In this document: one piece after another, positions 1 to 10,748 of the stretch
Numbering within the stretch: position 1 is the stretch's first letter
How the letters are laid out: each line of letters opens with the position of its first letter
Assembly (NCBI GenBank): GCA_963682055.1
Contig: OY821751.1
Location: 6,014,001 to 6,078,000 of the forward strand
Length of the DNA: 64,000 bases
From: Primula veris
Taxonomy: Eukaryota > Streptophyta > Magnoliopsida > Ericales > Primulaceae
Reading direction: 5' to 3'
Translations under genes and position numbers: made by a program
Notes under the pieces: model-generated
The model's input: only the letters and a program-made list of their open reading frames with translations
What the model was told of the DNA's origin: nothing
Databases searched by the model: none

Positions 1-486
1 CTTGCTAGAATATACCTTTTCAAGCCTTTTAAGATCATTAGTAATTTTAGTAAAACGAGTGTACATAGAAGCAATAGACTCATCATCTTCAACTTTAAAC
101 AATTCATAATCATGAATAAGCATGCTAATTTTAGAGTCCTTAACTTGACTAGTTCCTTCGTGCATAATAGCTAGCTTATCCCACATTTGCTTAGCGGTGT
201 CACAACCGGAAATCTTATCGTATTCACTAGGCGAGAGCGCACAAGTGATAGAGGTCATGGCCCTACAATTTAGGGAAAACGCAAGGCGTTCATCGGTATC
301 TAGTTCCTCTACAAGTTTATCTTCGCCATTTCTCCTAGGCGTTCTATAGCCTTTACTAATACTTATCCATTGATCTATTTCATAACCACATAGGAAATTT
401 TTCATTAGATCTCTCCAATAGGGATAGTTAGTGCCGTCAAAGAATGGGGGCCTAGTTATGGATTTAGAGTCGGCGTATGAAGACAT
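1..486 (-). CDS. Copia-type retrotransposon gag (partial)
   Basis: This is the start of a Ty1/Copia gag polyprotein, which forms the cytoplasmic particle around element RNA. The frame is open for 162 codons from the ATG at 486 and runs off the window edge. The N-terminus has the usual plant layout: a motif reading PPFFDGTNYPYWRDLMKNFL near residue 14, then a UBN2/DUF4219-like helical region with MWDKL and, near the edge, SMYTRFTKITNDL. No stop or frameshift is seen in this part. A tRNA-Met primer site and an LTR lie directly upstream, so the gag is in its expected place. Capsid C-terminus, zinc knuckle and pol would be to the left of the window. Confidence 0.88.
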   Translation of the reverse strand, partial: MSSYADSKSITRPPFFDGTNYPYWRDLMKNFLCGYEIDQWISISKGYRTPRRNGEDKLVEELDTDERLAFSLNCRAMTSITCALSPSEYDKISGCDTAKQMWDKLAIMHEGTSQVKDSKISMLIHDYELFKVEDDESIASMYTRFTKITNDLKRLEKVYSSK

Positions 487-538
487 AACGGATCTTTAAA
501 CTATAAAATCGTTAGATTTTTGTAAATAAAATAGCTAA

Positions 539-550
539 GCTCTGATACCA
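539..550 (-). other. Primer-binding site, initiator tRNA-Met type
   Basis: On the minus strand this reads TGGTATCAGAGC, the standard primer site of plant Copia elements. It lies two bases inside the LTR end at 553 and upstream of the gag start. Confidence 0.9.
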
Positions 551-552
551 AT

Positions 553-1796
553 TGTTGGTCCGTAGGAGTCTAAACCTTAGAGGGGGGGTGAATAAGGTTT
601 ATGTACGTTTTTCGCGGAATGAAATCTATGAGTTATTTACTAAGTTAATTAGTAGTTTTTATAACCTAAACTTTCTCGTTAACTAATTTACGCTATAATA
701 AACTAAGCAAGCAATGAATATAAGCGATAAATGAATACGAAAAGTAAAAGTTAAGGGATAGAAATAACGCAAGATTTATAGAGGTTCGGCAAAGCGCGCC
801 TACGTCCTCTCCTCGGTATTTTCACTACCGAGTGTTTCACTAAAAATCTTTGTTTCAAGGTTACACCTTAACGAGCTTAATCACCGATTATGCTCCCCCT
901 CACTATATGAGTATCCCGAATAAATGACCTAGAGCTTTTAAGCTACACTTGCTTAAAAGCCTCTACCCAATTCACTCGCTCACAAATGAGTTTATAAAAT
1001 TACTCTTTTACAAATTTGATCACTCACTAACAAATAATATCTCGAAGTTTATAGAATTACAAGAATGATATTATCGAGAATATTAAATAATACACGTGAG
1101 ATTTTGTAGTATAAGCTTAAGTATAGATTTGAAAGAATTGCTTATCAATTATGAATGCTTGGATGCTTGGGTAATCTTCCTTGAAGGTTTTGGACCTCTT
1201 TTGTAGGGTGAAAAGATGCAGCAATTAATTTCAGACCGTTGCAGTTGTTGACTGAATTGAATGCTGGTTAATGCAGTGGTTCGCCCCATTTTCAGGAATG
1301 GCTTAAAAGCTGGATTTTGAAATTTTACAGAAACGATCGGTCGTTTCTGTAAAACGATCGGTCGACTTTCATCTTGGCTCACTGGAAGAAAATACACTGA
1401 AAACGATCGGTCGTTTATTCTGGCGATCGGTCGTTTTTGTTCTTTGCTCACTGGAAGAAAACACACTTAAAACGATCGGTCGTGTTAAGCCTGCGATCGG
1501 TCGTTTTTGCGTTGAGCTCACTGGAAGAAAATATCTCTGAAATGATCGATCGTTTAAGCAGTCGTTTTTGTTCTGGGCTTGTTTTCGGTTTTCTCGACAA
1601 TCTTTGAAATCCCGTAACTTGTTCGTTTCAAATCCGTTTTAGGTTCCGCTTGAACCATTGGTTTTGTAATTACGCAATATATCATTTTGAACCTTTAATA
1701 CACTCGATAAAAGATTAGTACACAAAACGAGCTTTTATCATGTTTTACAATTTTTGTTATCATTAAAATAATCGAATTGAAGAACAACGTTCAACA
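553..1796 (-). mobile_element. 5' LTR of the minus-strand Copia element
   Basis: The 1,244-bp LTR is bounded by TGTTG at 553-557 and CAACA at 1792-1796, the expected short inverted ends. The primer site abuts its inner end. The element faces left, so its second LTR is outside the window and the target duplication cannot be checked; TATCT at 1797-1801 is the candidate right copy. Just inside the inner end is a run of G next to TGAATAAGG, a common feature of this Copia group. No long coding frame in it looks real. Confidence 0.85.
1326..1576. repeat. Tandem repeat with CGATCGGTCG motifs inside the Copia LTR
   Basis: About three and a half units of 68-70 bp. Each unit carries CTCACTGGAAGAAAA followed by two copies of CGATCGGTCGTTT, the core of which is palindromic. 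The last unit is degraded. It lies in the promoter-distal half of the LTR and resembles a repeated enhancer-like block; function is inferred only. Confidence 0.8.
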
Positions 1797-2626
1797 TATC
1801 TCATATATATTTTAAATTGTTTCTTATATGATGACATGGAAGAGAAAAGATTAAAACAAAATATATTTAGGTTTAAGGTGAACTCATTATCCCTCGTTTT
1901 ATTTAAGGTGACAAAAAGATAGAAAAATGTTTCCTTTAAATATGTTTTCTGAGTCGAAATCTTCTATCCCTATTCTCTATCATTTTACGTGTCTCCTTAT
2001 TTATTTTATCTATTGAGATTTTTGGTTAAAGCACTATTGAGATTTTGAACATACTTTCGGTCGAGTTGGCGTCGGTAGCAAAGTGCCACCAGCTGGGCCT
2101 CTGATCTGTATTAGACAACAACTTTATTTCACTACCCAAAAGGTTATGACCGACGATTTTCTAATAAGTTATAACAGATGATTTAAAACTTATATGAATT
2201 TAGTAATGTGTAACTGATTTTATCGTATATTTTGTTGTTTTTATGTAACATTACATTTATCGTTTATAGTATAAATTTTTTAATCTTATTAATAGGAGTA
2301 ATGTCTAAAAGGAATAAAACAAATAAAAAATAATTTATAAAAAGAATAAAAAATCAATTCCGCGCCGCATGGATAACTAAACACTAAATCATCATCTTCA
2401 CCAAAATCCCATTTTTCAACCAAATTTTAATTTCTCTCTCTAAAAATAAAAATAGATTTCTAGCCAAAGAACGTATTTTGATTCATACCCAATTCTTATT
2501 TCATCTCAATTAGCAAAACCCACTTCCAGTTTTTCAAATCTCTGAAAATTTGTACTCAAAAACCCATATTTTATATACAAATAATTATATATATATATAT
2601 ATATAATTTAATTGAAAAGAAATAAA
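1797..2626 (+). promoter_or_regulatory. AT-rich flank and likely promoter/5' leader of the syntaxin-like exon
   Basis: No gene is seen. The last 250 bases (about 2370-2626) are pyrimidine- and A-rich, with TTTCTCTCTCTAAAAATA and a short (AT)n run just before the ATG, and read like a plant 5' untranslated leader. The rest is plain AT-rich sequence. No clear TATA box could be fixed. Confidence 0.35.
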
Positions 2627-2703
2627 ATGGTGTCGAGTTTCAGGCAATGGGAATCAGACCCACTTTTCTCAGCTGCTGAAGTTGTTCAAGATTCAGCTGA
2701 CAG
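2627..2703 (+). pseudogene. Orphan first exon of a syntaxin/t-SNARE-family gene
   Basis: The ATG at 2627 opens 25 codons plus two bases. The peptide contains FRQWESDPLFSAAEVVQDSA, the highly conserved N-terminus of a plant syntaxin-like family (SYP6-type N-terminal domain, as in Arabidopsis At4g30240, named from memory). It ends at a good donor, GACAG|GTATTT, within the Arg codon where the family continues with MES. No exon starting with MES, and no other part of the helical domain, was found on the plus strand before the next gene at 15.5 kb. Exon and donor look intact, so the 3' part was probably lost or moved by the repeats that follow. A very long intron with a diverged exon 2 is the alternative. 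Confidence 0.6.
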
Positions 2704-4776
2704 GTATTTTATTTAATTATCTATTTATTTATTAATATATTGTATATTTTTTTTACTTTTTATGCCTTTCTTTGAAGTTACTGAATTTTGAGCCTGTTTA
2801 GGAATAATTTGGGGAGAATTTAGTAGCATAAATGTATGCCTTTTATGTTTTTTTTTTTGTTATTTAGAAATAAAATTTATGACCATGTATATTAGTTATT
2901 CATATAAATTTGTTTGTTTATTTGTTAATTGTTATGCCTTTCTCTGAAAATTTTAAATGTTGAACTTGTTTAGGAATGGTTTGGGGAGAATTTAGTACCA
3001 AAAATGTCTGCCTATTATGTTTTTATTTGTTTTTAGAAATAGTATTTATGTTCAAGTGAGGAACCTAAGCATGTAATTTCACAAAAATAAATAAATAAAC
3101 AAACTTCTAGTCCTGCATAATGATAAAAGGTCCAATGTTTTCTGCCACTGTTTATGCTGCTAAGTTTGGTACCTGCAAAATGATTGAATTACTATATTTA
3201 AATATTTAATAGCTAGTCAAACAGTATCTCATAGTGTATTATTAATTATGTATGTATAAAGTTACTAATATACTTATTTTCTACTGAATGCATGGAAAAA
3301 GTTCGCGTTTTCTTCAATACGGGATTTACTATAGTCCCGTTTAGTTCCTCCCCTGGTAGCAATAATGTAGCATACATATCTATCCTTCATGTTTTTCAGT
3401 TTTTCTTTGTTTTTAGAAATAATATTTATGCTCAGGGGATGCACTACTATATAGTCTATATTAAGATAAACCCGATCTTTTACCATGTATTTTAACAAAT
3501 TACCAAATTTGGACTTTTGGCGCCATACAATAAAAAATATATCCTTATGCTCAGGGATAGGGGTTCCTTTACTATTTATGATATTGATTTGATACCTGCA
3601 ATCAATAAATTATTGAATTACTATATTTGTTAAGTTATTAGACAGTAGCTCGCAGTGCTACATGTAACTTCTTGTATAAAGTTACAAATTTATTACTCAA
3701 AGTTACAGGACCAGTCGATACATTGCTATGTACATACATAATTTGACAAAATGGTAACTTTCCATTTTGAGTGTGCTAGCCAAACTAAGTTAAATTGGTA
3801 CATAATCTATATTAGGGCCACCCATTTCCAAAGAGAATACTTATGAAATTGTTCAAGAGTGTCGAACTACCACTCTGTGTTTCAGTGATATATATTATAT
3901 ACACACTTACTTTTGTATTACTACATTCTTGTCGTGCCATTTTGTTTCTACCTTGCTATATTCCTTTATCTGGATTTATGCGGATTTGGTAATGCTACTC
4001 ATATACTTAGAAGAGCTTGTTGAGCCAATTTCTTTTTCTTTTTCACAGAGATACACACTTGAAGCTTTTTAATAGAAAAAGTTGGATAACTCAATTTTTA
4101 ACTGTTTAAAAAAGGTCACTATTTTCTGTAAATCGGAAAACTCGCTTCTCTTTAACATCTAAAGAGACGGCTTTTCAACTTCAGCTGCATCCAAACAAGC
4201 AATTGTTAACAACCAGTACTTCTATCGGATCGGCGATAGTATCATGTGTTAATTGATTTGACCATCAATCGTATTGGAAAATAATCAATTTCTGCTCGTT
4301 TTGTGTGTCTGTATCAAAGTTATGTAGAGTTTAAGATGGAATTGCCGGAAGCAGCTAACTCTGCAAGATCTCTTTGATCTGTTGTTATACTTGGATAATA
4401 GGTTAATGACTAACTCATACAGACACAAATGAAAAGAATCCAATAATTAAGTTGGAGATATAAAGCTTAACTCAAATCTTCACTCCGTAAAGGGGTAGTT
4501 GTTGAAGGTCTTTTGTATGCATAAGCATATTCTTTCGGCAGAATATATTTATTGTTCAATAAAATTTAAGAAAAAGGTAGAATAGGATCAAAAGCCAACC
4601 ATGTCTTTATTCTGCTGGTATTAATTTGGTTGCTCATGCTACCATTGTAAAGTTTAAGTTCGCAATAGTCCGAACTAATATATATCGTCTTTACGCCATT
4701 ATGTTTTTTAAAATGTTCATTGTTCGATAGGAAAACAGTTACGTACTGAATAAAACAGGAGGTCTCAGATTTTTTC
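2704..4776. other. Gene-free AT-rich stretch
   Basis: No coding signal is found. Two related segments (about 2760-2880 and 2930-3070) share TTTAGGAAT..TTTGGGGAGAATTTAGTA, so there is a local tandem duplication. Short frames at 3274-3498 on either strand have no family features. Confidence 0.5.
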
Positions 4777-5035
4777 TATTTTCAATAAAACCGGAAAAAC
4801 CGAACCGGACCGATAACCAAACCGAAAAAGACCGAAATCGAAAAAAATTCGGTCGGTTTCGGTTTTCAATAAAACCAAACCGAAAAAGACCGAAATCGAA
4901 AAAACCGAAAAAAACCGGTCCGGTTCGGTCTAAAAAATAAAAAGATCGAAACCGAAAAAAAACGAACCGAAAAATATATTCGGTTTCGATTTCGATTTTG
5001 CTAAAAACCGAATCGAACCGGATCGAAGCTGGTGA
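4777..5035. repeat. Low-complexity CCGAAAAA / CGGTTCGG repeat
   Basis: A run of AACCGAAAAAGACCGAAATC-like units with inverted CGGTTTCGGTTTT segments. Such degenerate imperfect repeats are frequent in plant genomes; it has no coding frame. Confidence 0.8.
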
Positions 5036-5529
5036 TAACTTTTACAGTACTTACATGCAAGTACACTAGATAAAAATCTGTATTTACTTACACCTTAACA
5101 TTGCTAAATATACACGGGGACAACTAAACAGTCAAACTACTAAAAGTCTAAAACTGGTAAGTCTTGGGAAGTACAATTGAAGATGCCGGAGTTGGTTTTC
5201 TTTTGTCTTGAATCTGTAGGTGCACTCAGTTTACACTCTTTTTTTTTTATCTTCACATTTGCTAGCATATGGTGAAAAAGTAGTCTCTTTAATTGTCTTT
5301 GTGGCCCCTAAAAAAAGCATTATCTGGGGTTCATTCATGTACATTCGATTGCTGTTTTTAACATAGGTACCTGCTAAATACTCATTGAAGTTTTTTTAGG
5401 AAAGGCTGATTTACCTTGAAGAGTTGTATTATTAATTGCTTAATATCTTGTTTGACTTTAGCAGCTTAATCAGACTTTGGCCATTTTGTTATGTATCATA
5501 GTATTGTTAAATTTAAAAAAAAAAAATTA

Positions 5530-6100
5530 CTTTTCTTAAAACAACCTGAACTTGTACAAATCAAAGATGATGTTTAAATAAAAAAGAGATCAAAGATGCA
5601 TATTTTTTGCTCTGTATATTTTGATCAGTTGTGTTGTTTTGAATATATACTGATCTGTATTGAATCACTTTTCTTAAAAATCTGAATTGAACAAATCAAA
5701 GATGCATCTTCTTAAATATATATAGACCTGTCTAATAAAATTGATTTTCTTATAGATCTGAATTGTACAATTCAAACATCTAATATGCATTTTTTTTGTT
5801 CTGTATATTTTGATCAGTTTTGTTATAATTTAATCTTGCAGGAGCTTGATTTGTTGAAGATTTAGGGATTAGAAGAAAAAATTTTGAGAGTAAGTTGCTT
5901 GTGTTGTTTAGGTCTTAAATATATAGAGATTCCTATTAAATTACTTTTCTTTAAATAATCTGAATTGTACATATCAAGATAAAAAAATCATCTTTTTTGC
6001 TTTGTTTATTTTGATCAATTTTGTTGTAATTTTTCTTGCAGGTGCTTGATTTGGTGAAGATTCAAGGATTAGAAGGAGAATTGTTGAGGTATGTTACTTG
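5530..6100 (+). repeat. Locally repeated units, two carrying an exon-like core
   Basis: Several related units of roughly 150-200 bp share a CTGAATTGTACAAATC-like segment and TATTTTGATCAGTT. Two of them end in TCTTGCAGG followed by an exon-like stretch (about 5841-5888 and 6042-6089). The second reads VLDLVKIQGLEGELLR before a possible donor, AG|GTATG. The first copy has an in-frame stop. The phase does not fit the syntaxin-like exon upstream, which would hit a stop. No family is recognised. Confidence 0.45.
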
Positions 6101-6289
6101 TGTTGTTTATGTCTTTTATGTACATATAGATCTTCCCATTAAATTATTTTTCTTAAAAAAAACTCAAATGTACAAATCAAAGATAGAAGATGCATATATT
6201 TTGATCAGTCATGTTGTTTATGGCTTACCAGTTATCATAGGTCTTGTTTTGTTTTTAACCGAGATGAACCTGGGCCTTGTTTAATTTGT

Positions 6290-7095
6290 CCTTTTTTAGC
6301 TATGTTTTTTTGCATAAATGTTGGACTGTATTTGCTTGCTAAGATTAATTAGCAAACTTTTGGAGTTTCTTATATGAAAAAGCTAGAAGCCTGAGGTTCT
6401 AAAAGGCAAGCTTAGGCGGAAATTAGGTGGAGCCCTAGACGCCTAGTAGATTAGGGGGGTGATCAAACGGAATTAGGTACTAGACAACCTATTTCTGCCT
6501 ATAACTTGGCCTGCTCCTTTTGGAACAAAGGTTCATTAAGTTCATTTTTTTGAACTTCCAAAAGTATTTCAAGATAAAAGTTGGACTGTATTTGCTTGAT
6601 AAGATTAACTACCGAGCTTTTGGAGTTTCTTGCTTGATTTGGTTGAATACAGTATTCTGAAGGCTAGCCTAGGCAGAAATTAGGCGGAGCCCTAGACACC
6701 TAGTAGATTAGGCGGTGATCAAGTGGAATTAGGCACTAGACAACCATTTTCTGCCTATAACTAGGCCTGCTCCTTTTGGAGCAAAGGTTAAGTTCATTTT
6801 TTTTTAACTTCCAAAAGATCTAGTTTTCAGTCCAACTCATAAAAGCATTTAAAAACAATTATTCGCTATAATGCTCCATCACAAAGATTTCAAAAGTTTA
6901 ACCAAATACTGAAATAAACAAACCGTCTTTCAATAACCAAGAAAAATAGAAGAACAATAGATTCTGAGCTTTTGCGCATTTAAAAACAATCACTTGCTGT
7001 AATGCTCCATCACAAAGATTTCAAAAGTTTAAGCAAATTCTGAAATAAACAAACCGTCTTTCAGTAACTAAGAAAAATAGAACAACAGATTCTGA
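6290..7095. repeat. Two local duplications
   Basis: Segments at about 6317-6535 and 6575-6790 are near copies, sharing AGGCGGAGCCCTAGAC and CTGCTCCTTTTGGA. Segments at about 6855-6985 and 6985-7100 share ATGCTCCATCACAAAGATTT and AACAAACCGTCTTTCA. Nothing coding is seen. Confidence 0.7.
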
Positions 7096-7112
7096 GCTTT
7101 TGCTTCATCTTT

Positions 7113-7175
7113 TTTTAATGATTCTTCTTGGACTTGTTGTCTTCCTTCTCCTTGTTGCGTTTGTTCTTCGAAGCC
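7113..7175 (-). pseudogene. Lysine-rich exon-like fragment
   Basis: On the minus strand a possible acceptor, TTTCAG, is followed by a short frame reading ASKNKRNKEKEDNKSKKNH and a stop. It resembles a basic C-terminal exon of an unidentified gene. It lies in the duplicated block that also holds the AHL first-exon copies. Too short to name. Confidence 0.25.
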
Positions 7176-7429
7176 TGAAATTTTTAAAAATAACACTTTG
7201 ATGATGAGGTTGTTGTTTTCCTTTTAGCCTCTAAAGCACCCAACTGCATATTTAACGGCCTAATCTGCTCTAAATCACTAAAATGCCAAATGTAGCTAAT
7301 AAGCGGAGTATTTTTTAAGCAGAAGCTAAGGGAGAAAAAAACAGCTGCCAAACAAGCACTAATCTGCTATAAATTCTAATTTTGCATCTCTCTTTATATA
7401 TATAATAATAATATTAATAAATTACCTCC

Positions 7430-7765
7430 TAATGCGTCGAGCTGTCTCTTTCTGGACCCAGGAGGCCTCCCTCTCCCCTTCTTCCCTCCCGAACCACCAG
7501 AAACCGTTACAATAGCCCTAGTGTTTGGTTTACGGACCCAAGTTCGGAGTTATATTTGGAAGAATTATTAGGGTTGTTACTGGAAAGGCCAAGTGCAATG
7601 TTATCATCAGGAGAGTATTTCCTAGGCCTACCTCTCTTCCTCCTCGCCGGATCGGAGAAGAAAGAAGGGTCGCTGGCGGCTGGGGAGAAGTTGTGAGGGT
7701 GGTTGTTGGTGGAGGAGAAGAAGTTAGGGAAGTTGTTAAAAAAACTAGTTTCTTTCCTTTTTTAC
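7430..7765 (-). pseudogene. AHL (AT-hook nuclear protein) first-exon copy 1
   Basis: On the minus strand this encodes the N-terminal part of an AT-hook motif nuclear-localised protein, a DNA-binding family that acts on AT-rich DNA in the nucleus. A canonical AT-hook, KRGRPRKYSPDD, is visible, followed by an Asn/Ser-rich linker, a Gly/Lys-rich stretch and the second hook region ending near the conserved exon boundary, where TTAGGAGGTAATTT offers a donor. The linker shows small indels that shift the frame. No PPC/DUF296 domain follows on the minus strand, so only a first exon is present. Confidence 0.6.
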
Positions 7766-8114
7766 CAAGAAACTAATAACTCTTTTAATTGATAAGTCAT
7801 TTTTCACTTCAATAAATTCAAAGAAACTAATTTCTCTGCTTTTGAGCTTTTTTTGACCAAGAAGCTAGCTTTTAAAAAACTAACAAACCAAACACCCTAC
7901 TTTCTAAACAAAAAAGCTAAGAAAAATTGCTGCCAAACAGTCACTAATTTGCTAGAAATTCTAATTTTGCAAAAATGAAATTAAATTAATTACTTCCTAA
8001 AGTATCCAACTGCATATTTAAGGGCCTAATCTGCTCTAATTTTCAATTCTACTCTTAACACTGAAAAATACTAAATGTACTGATAATATATTTATATATC
8101 TCGCAAAAAGTAAA

Positions 8115-8339
8115 TTAAATTAATTACCGCCTAACGCATCAAGCTGTCTCTTTCCGGACCCAGGCAGCCTCCCTCTCCCTTTATTCCCTCCCGAACCACC
8201 AGAAACCGTTACAATAGCCCCAGAGTTAAGTTCGGAGGCAGGTTCGGCATTAAATTTGGAATTATTATTAGGGTTATTACTGGAAAGGCCTAGCGTAATG
8301 TTATCATTAGGAGAGTATTTTCTCAGCCTTCCTCTCCTT
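8115..8339 (-). pseudogene. AHL first-exon copy 2, truncated
   Basis: Near-identical to the 3' half of the other two copies: Asn-rich linker, Gly/Lys-rich second AT-hook region and a boundary reading GCGTTAGGCG|GTAATT. The first AT-hook is cut off, where the sequence breaks into a different AT-rich segment at about 8340. No PPC domain follows. Confidently a fragment. Confidence 0.6.
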
Positions 8340-8499
8340 AATTAATTATATCTACATGTGTATCAATATATACACTATTAATAGTAATAGTAGTGGTAAT
8401 ATAATAAGCTATTTTATTAAAAAATTCCTATTCATTATATATTTATGTGAAAAATGCAACAACAAAAACCAGCAATTAAAAAATTTAACATTTGAACTA

Positions 8500-8610
8500 T
8501 ATTATCAACTTTTGAAAATTTTCATTCCGACAACTTTGATACAAGTTCTTGGTTGGTCAAAATTGCACGTATTTTCGTAGTGGACAATTAAATAGGAACG
8601 GAGGGAGTAT
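8500..8610. mobile_element. Half of a Stowaway-like MITE
   Basis: The right arm ends GGAACGGAGGGAGTA, the Stowaway-type terminus, and carries TTTCGTAGTGGACAATTAAATAGG, shared with the copies at 24.6 and 62.9 kb. The left arm is missing. Confidence 0.65.
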
Positions 8611-9059
8611 AATTTTCAATCTCACACTAAATCACTAAAATTACAAAGTACTACAAGTAATAAGCTATTATATATATTTAAGGGCCTAATCTGCTCTAAT
8701 TTTCACTTTTACACTAAAGGCTGAGAAAAAACAGCAACCAAACAGGCACTTATCTGCTATAATTTTCAATCTCACACTAAATCACTAAAATTACAAATGT
8801 AGTACAGTGCTAGTAATAAGCTAATATGTATCCTGAATAAACTAATACAAAATCATTCACTAAAAAGCAGCTACCAAAAAGGCACTAATCTGCTATAATT
8901 CTCAATCTCACACTAAATCACTAAAATACCAACTGTAGCTAATAAGCGGAGTATTTTTTAAGCAAATGCTAAGAAGAAGAACAACAGCTGCCAAACAGGC
9001 ACTAATCTGCTAACAATTTTAATTTTGCAAATCTATCTATTTATATATAATTAATTACT

Positions 9060-9413
9060 TCACAACGCCTCAAGCTGTCTCTTCCCGGATCCAGGCTGCC
9101 TCCCTCTCCCCTTCTTCCCTCCCGAACCACCAGAAACTATTACAATAGCATCAGAGTTAGGTTCGGAGTCAAATTCGGAATTATTATTATTAGGGTTATT
9201 ATTCGAGAGCTCCAGTGTAATGTTATTATCAGGAGAGTATATCCTGGGGCGTCCTTGTTTCTTCCTCGCCGGATCGGAGAAGGACGAAGGGTCGCCGGCG
9301 GAGAAGTTAGGGTTGTTGACGGAAGAGGAGAAGCTAGGGTAGTTGGAGAAGTTGTTAAAAGAAAAAACTAGTTTCTCTGTTTTTGAGCTTTTTTTTAGCC
9401 TTTTTTGATCCAA
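9060..9413 (-). pseudogene. AHL first-exon copy 3, longest frame
   Basis: An open 117-codon frame on the minus strand. From the N-terminus: a basic start, a Ser/Asn/Phe-rich stretch, a first AT-hook altered to KKQGRPRIYSPDN (residues about 51-63), an Asn-rich linker, then a Gly-rich segment and KKGRGRQPGSGKRQLEAL, which is where AHL first exons end. The next bases, TTGTGAAGTAATT, have lost the usual donor and give a stop. The PPC/DUF296 domain that makes AHL proteins functional is absent. Two sister copies lie 0.8 and 1.6 kb to the left in a locally amplified block. It is an exon-1 fragment, though it could still make a short AT-hook peptide if transcribed. Confidence 0.65.
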
Positions 9414-9489
9414 AATTTAGCGTTGACAAATCTAACAAACCAAACACGATAAGGCAAAAAAAGCTAAGATAAAAAACAGCTACCAAACA

Positions 9490-9580
9490 AGTCCTTAAGT
9501 TAAAAAAAACTACCAGAAAAAGGCGCAACCAAACAGGCCCAAGGGCCTGTTTGGTTTTGGCTTTTTTTAACTTAAGGGCA
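9490..9580. repeat. Perfect-centre inverted repeat (GGGCCTGTTTGGTT arms)
   Basis: The left arm contains AACCAAACAGGCCC and the right arm GGGCCTGTTTGGTT, meeting at about 9540. Both arms continue into CTTAAGTTAAAAAAA / TTTTTTTAACTTAAG. It looks like a MITE or nested TIR ends. No target duplication could be fixed. Confidence 0.6.
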
Positions 9581-9649
9581 TGTTCGCCTTTTTCTTGGGG
9601 GTAATTTCTAGCTTAAATACCTGTTTCTTGGGGGTAGTTTCTTGGGGGT

Positions 9650-9845
9650 AGTTTCTCTTCTTTCTCTCTCTCTCCTCCATTCTTCTCTCTTTCTCCTCCA
9701 TTCTTCTCTCTCTCCTCCATTCTTCTCTCTCTCACCAATTCTTCTCTACATCTCTCTCTGATCTTAGTCTCTCTCTTCTCCATTGTTGTTTGTATCTTTC
9801 TTTTATATCCCACTCTATCTCTCTCCACTCCTCCACCACGAAAAC
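9650..9845. repeat. CT-rich microsatellite stretch
   Basis: Degenerate (TCTC)n with repeated CTCCATTCTTCTCTC units. It creates an artificial Arg/Glu-rich frame on the other strand, not a gene. Confidence 0.75.
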
Positions 9846-10127
9846 CCGCCACTAACTACCGAACACCATCTAAATTATATAAACATGCATATACATATAA
9901 ATACATATATATACATACGTAATACACAAATATTACACTGGTTGATACCCCGTAATATATGAAAAATATATGAAATTGGTGAGATTGTTTTCTATACCGT
10001 AATATATGAAAAATATATGAAATTGGTGATATTGTTTTCTATTTATTGAGGTTTGAGACTATTGTAAAACTTGTGGGTTTCAAGTTGAAGGAGGAGAATC
10101 CATATGTATAGTATTGAGAGAAATTCA

Positions 10128-10315
10128 TATGTATGGTATGAAGTTTTAAAATTAGGGTATGAAGTTTTAAAATTAGGGTATGAAGTTTTGAAATTAGGGT
10201 ATGAAGTTTTAAAATTAGGGTATGAACTCTTTTTTAGATATTTGATTGTGATTCAGAACATTTAGGGTATGACATTTTAAAATTAGGGTATGACATTTTA
10301 TAATTAGCATATGAA
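10128..10315. repeat. Tandem repeat of about 21 bp
   Basis: Four to five units of TTAGGGTATGAAGTTTTAAA, with two diverged units at 10261-10310. The TTAGGG is only part of the unit and is not telomeric. Confidence 0.8.
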
Positions 10316-10748
10316 TATTTTGTGAGTTTTTAGTCATTTTGAGAGAGAGAGATGGGTGATTAGCATGTGTTAGAAAGAGGTGCGATTATCGTGTGTTAGA
10401 GAGAGAGAGGTATGATTAGAGAGAGAGTTGCGGTTAGCGGGAGAGAGGTTAGATTATGGTTTGATTAGAATTAGAGAAATAATAAGTATATATATAGGTA
10501 TGTTTTTTGTAATTTAAGTTTTGGGGGTATGTTTTTGGTAATATAATAGAGCTAGGATATGTTTTTGTTAATTGCCCCTTTTATAAATAAGCTTTTACAA
10601 GGTCACTTTCGCTAAAAGTATGCTTTTCTTTGGGTAAACCAAACAATTTTGAAATATCAAAGTAAAAACATCTAAAAATAAGCTTTCTAATTTCTCTAGT
10701 GTATCAAACAAGCCCTATGTAAATGTATAAATACTTTGTTTTTTTTGG

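Noticed and set aside
7525..7776. 83-codon plus-strand frame rich in Gly/Val/Arg
   Set aside because: Antisense shadow of AHL first-exon copy 1.
9613..9852. Arg/Glu-rich minus-strand frame
   Set aside because: Product of a CT-rich microsatellite.
10128..10310. TTAGGG repeats as possible telomere-like DNA
   Set aside because: TTAGGG is part of a 21-bp unit and plant telomeres are TTTAGGG; no array of the short motif exists.
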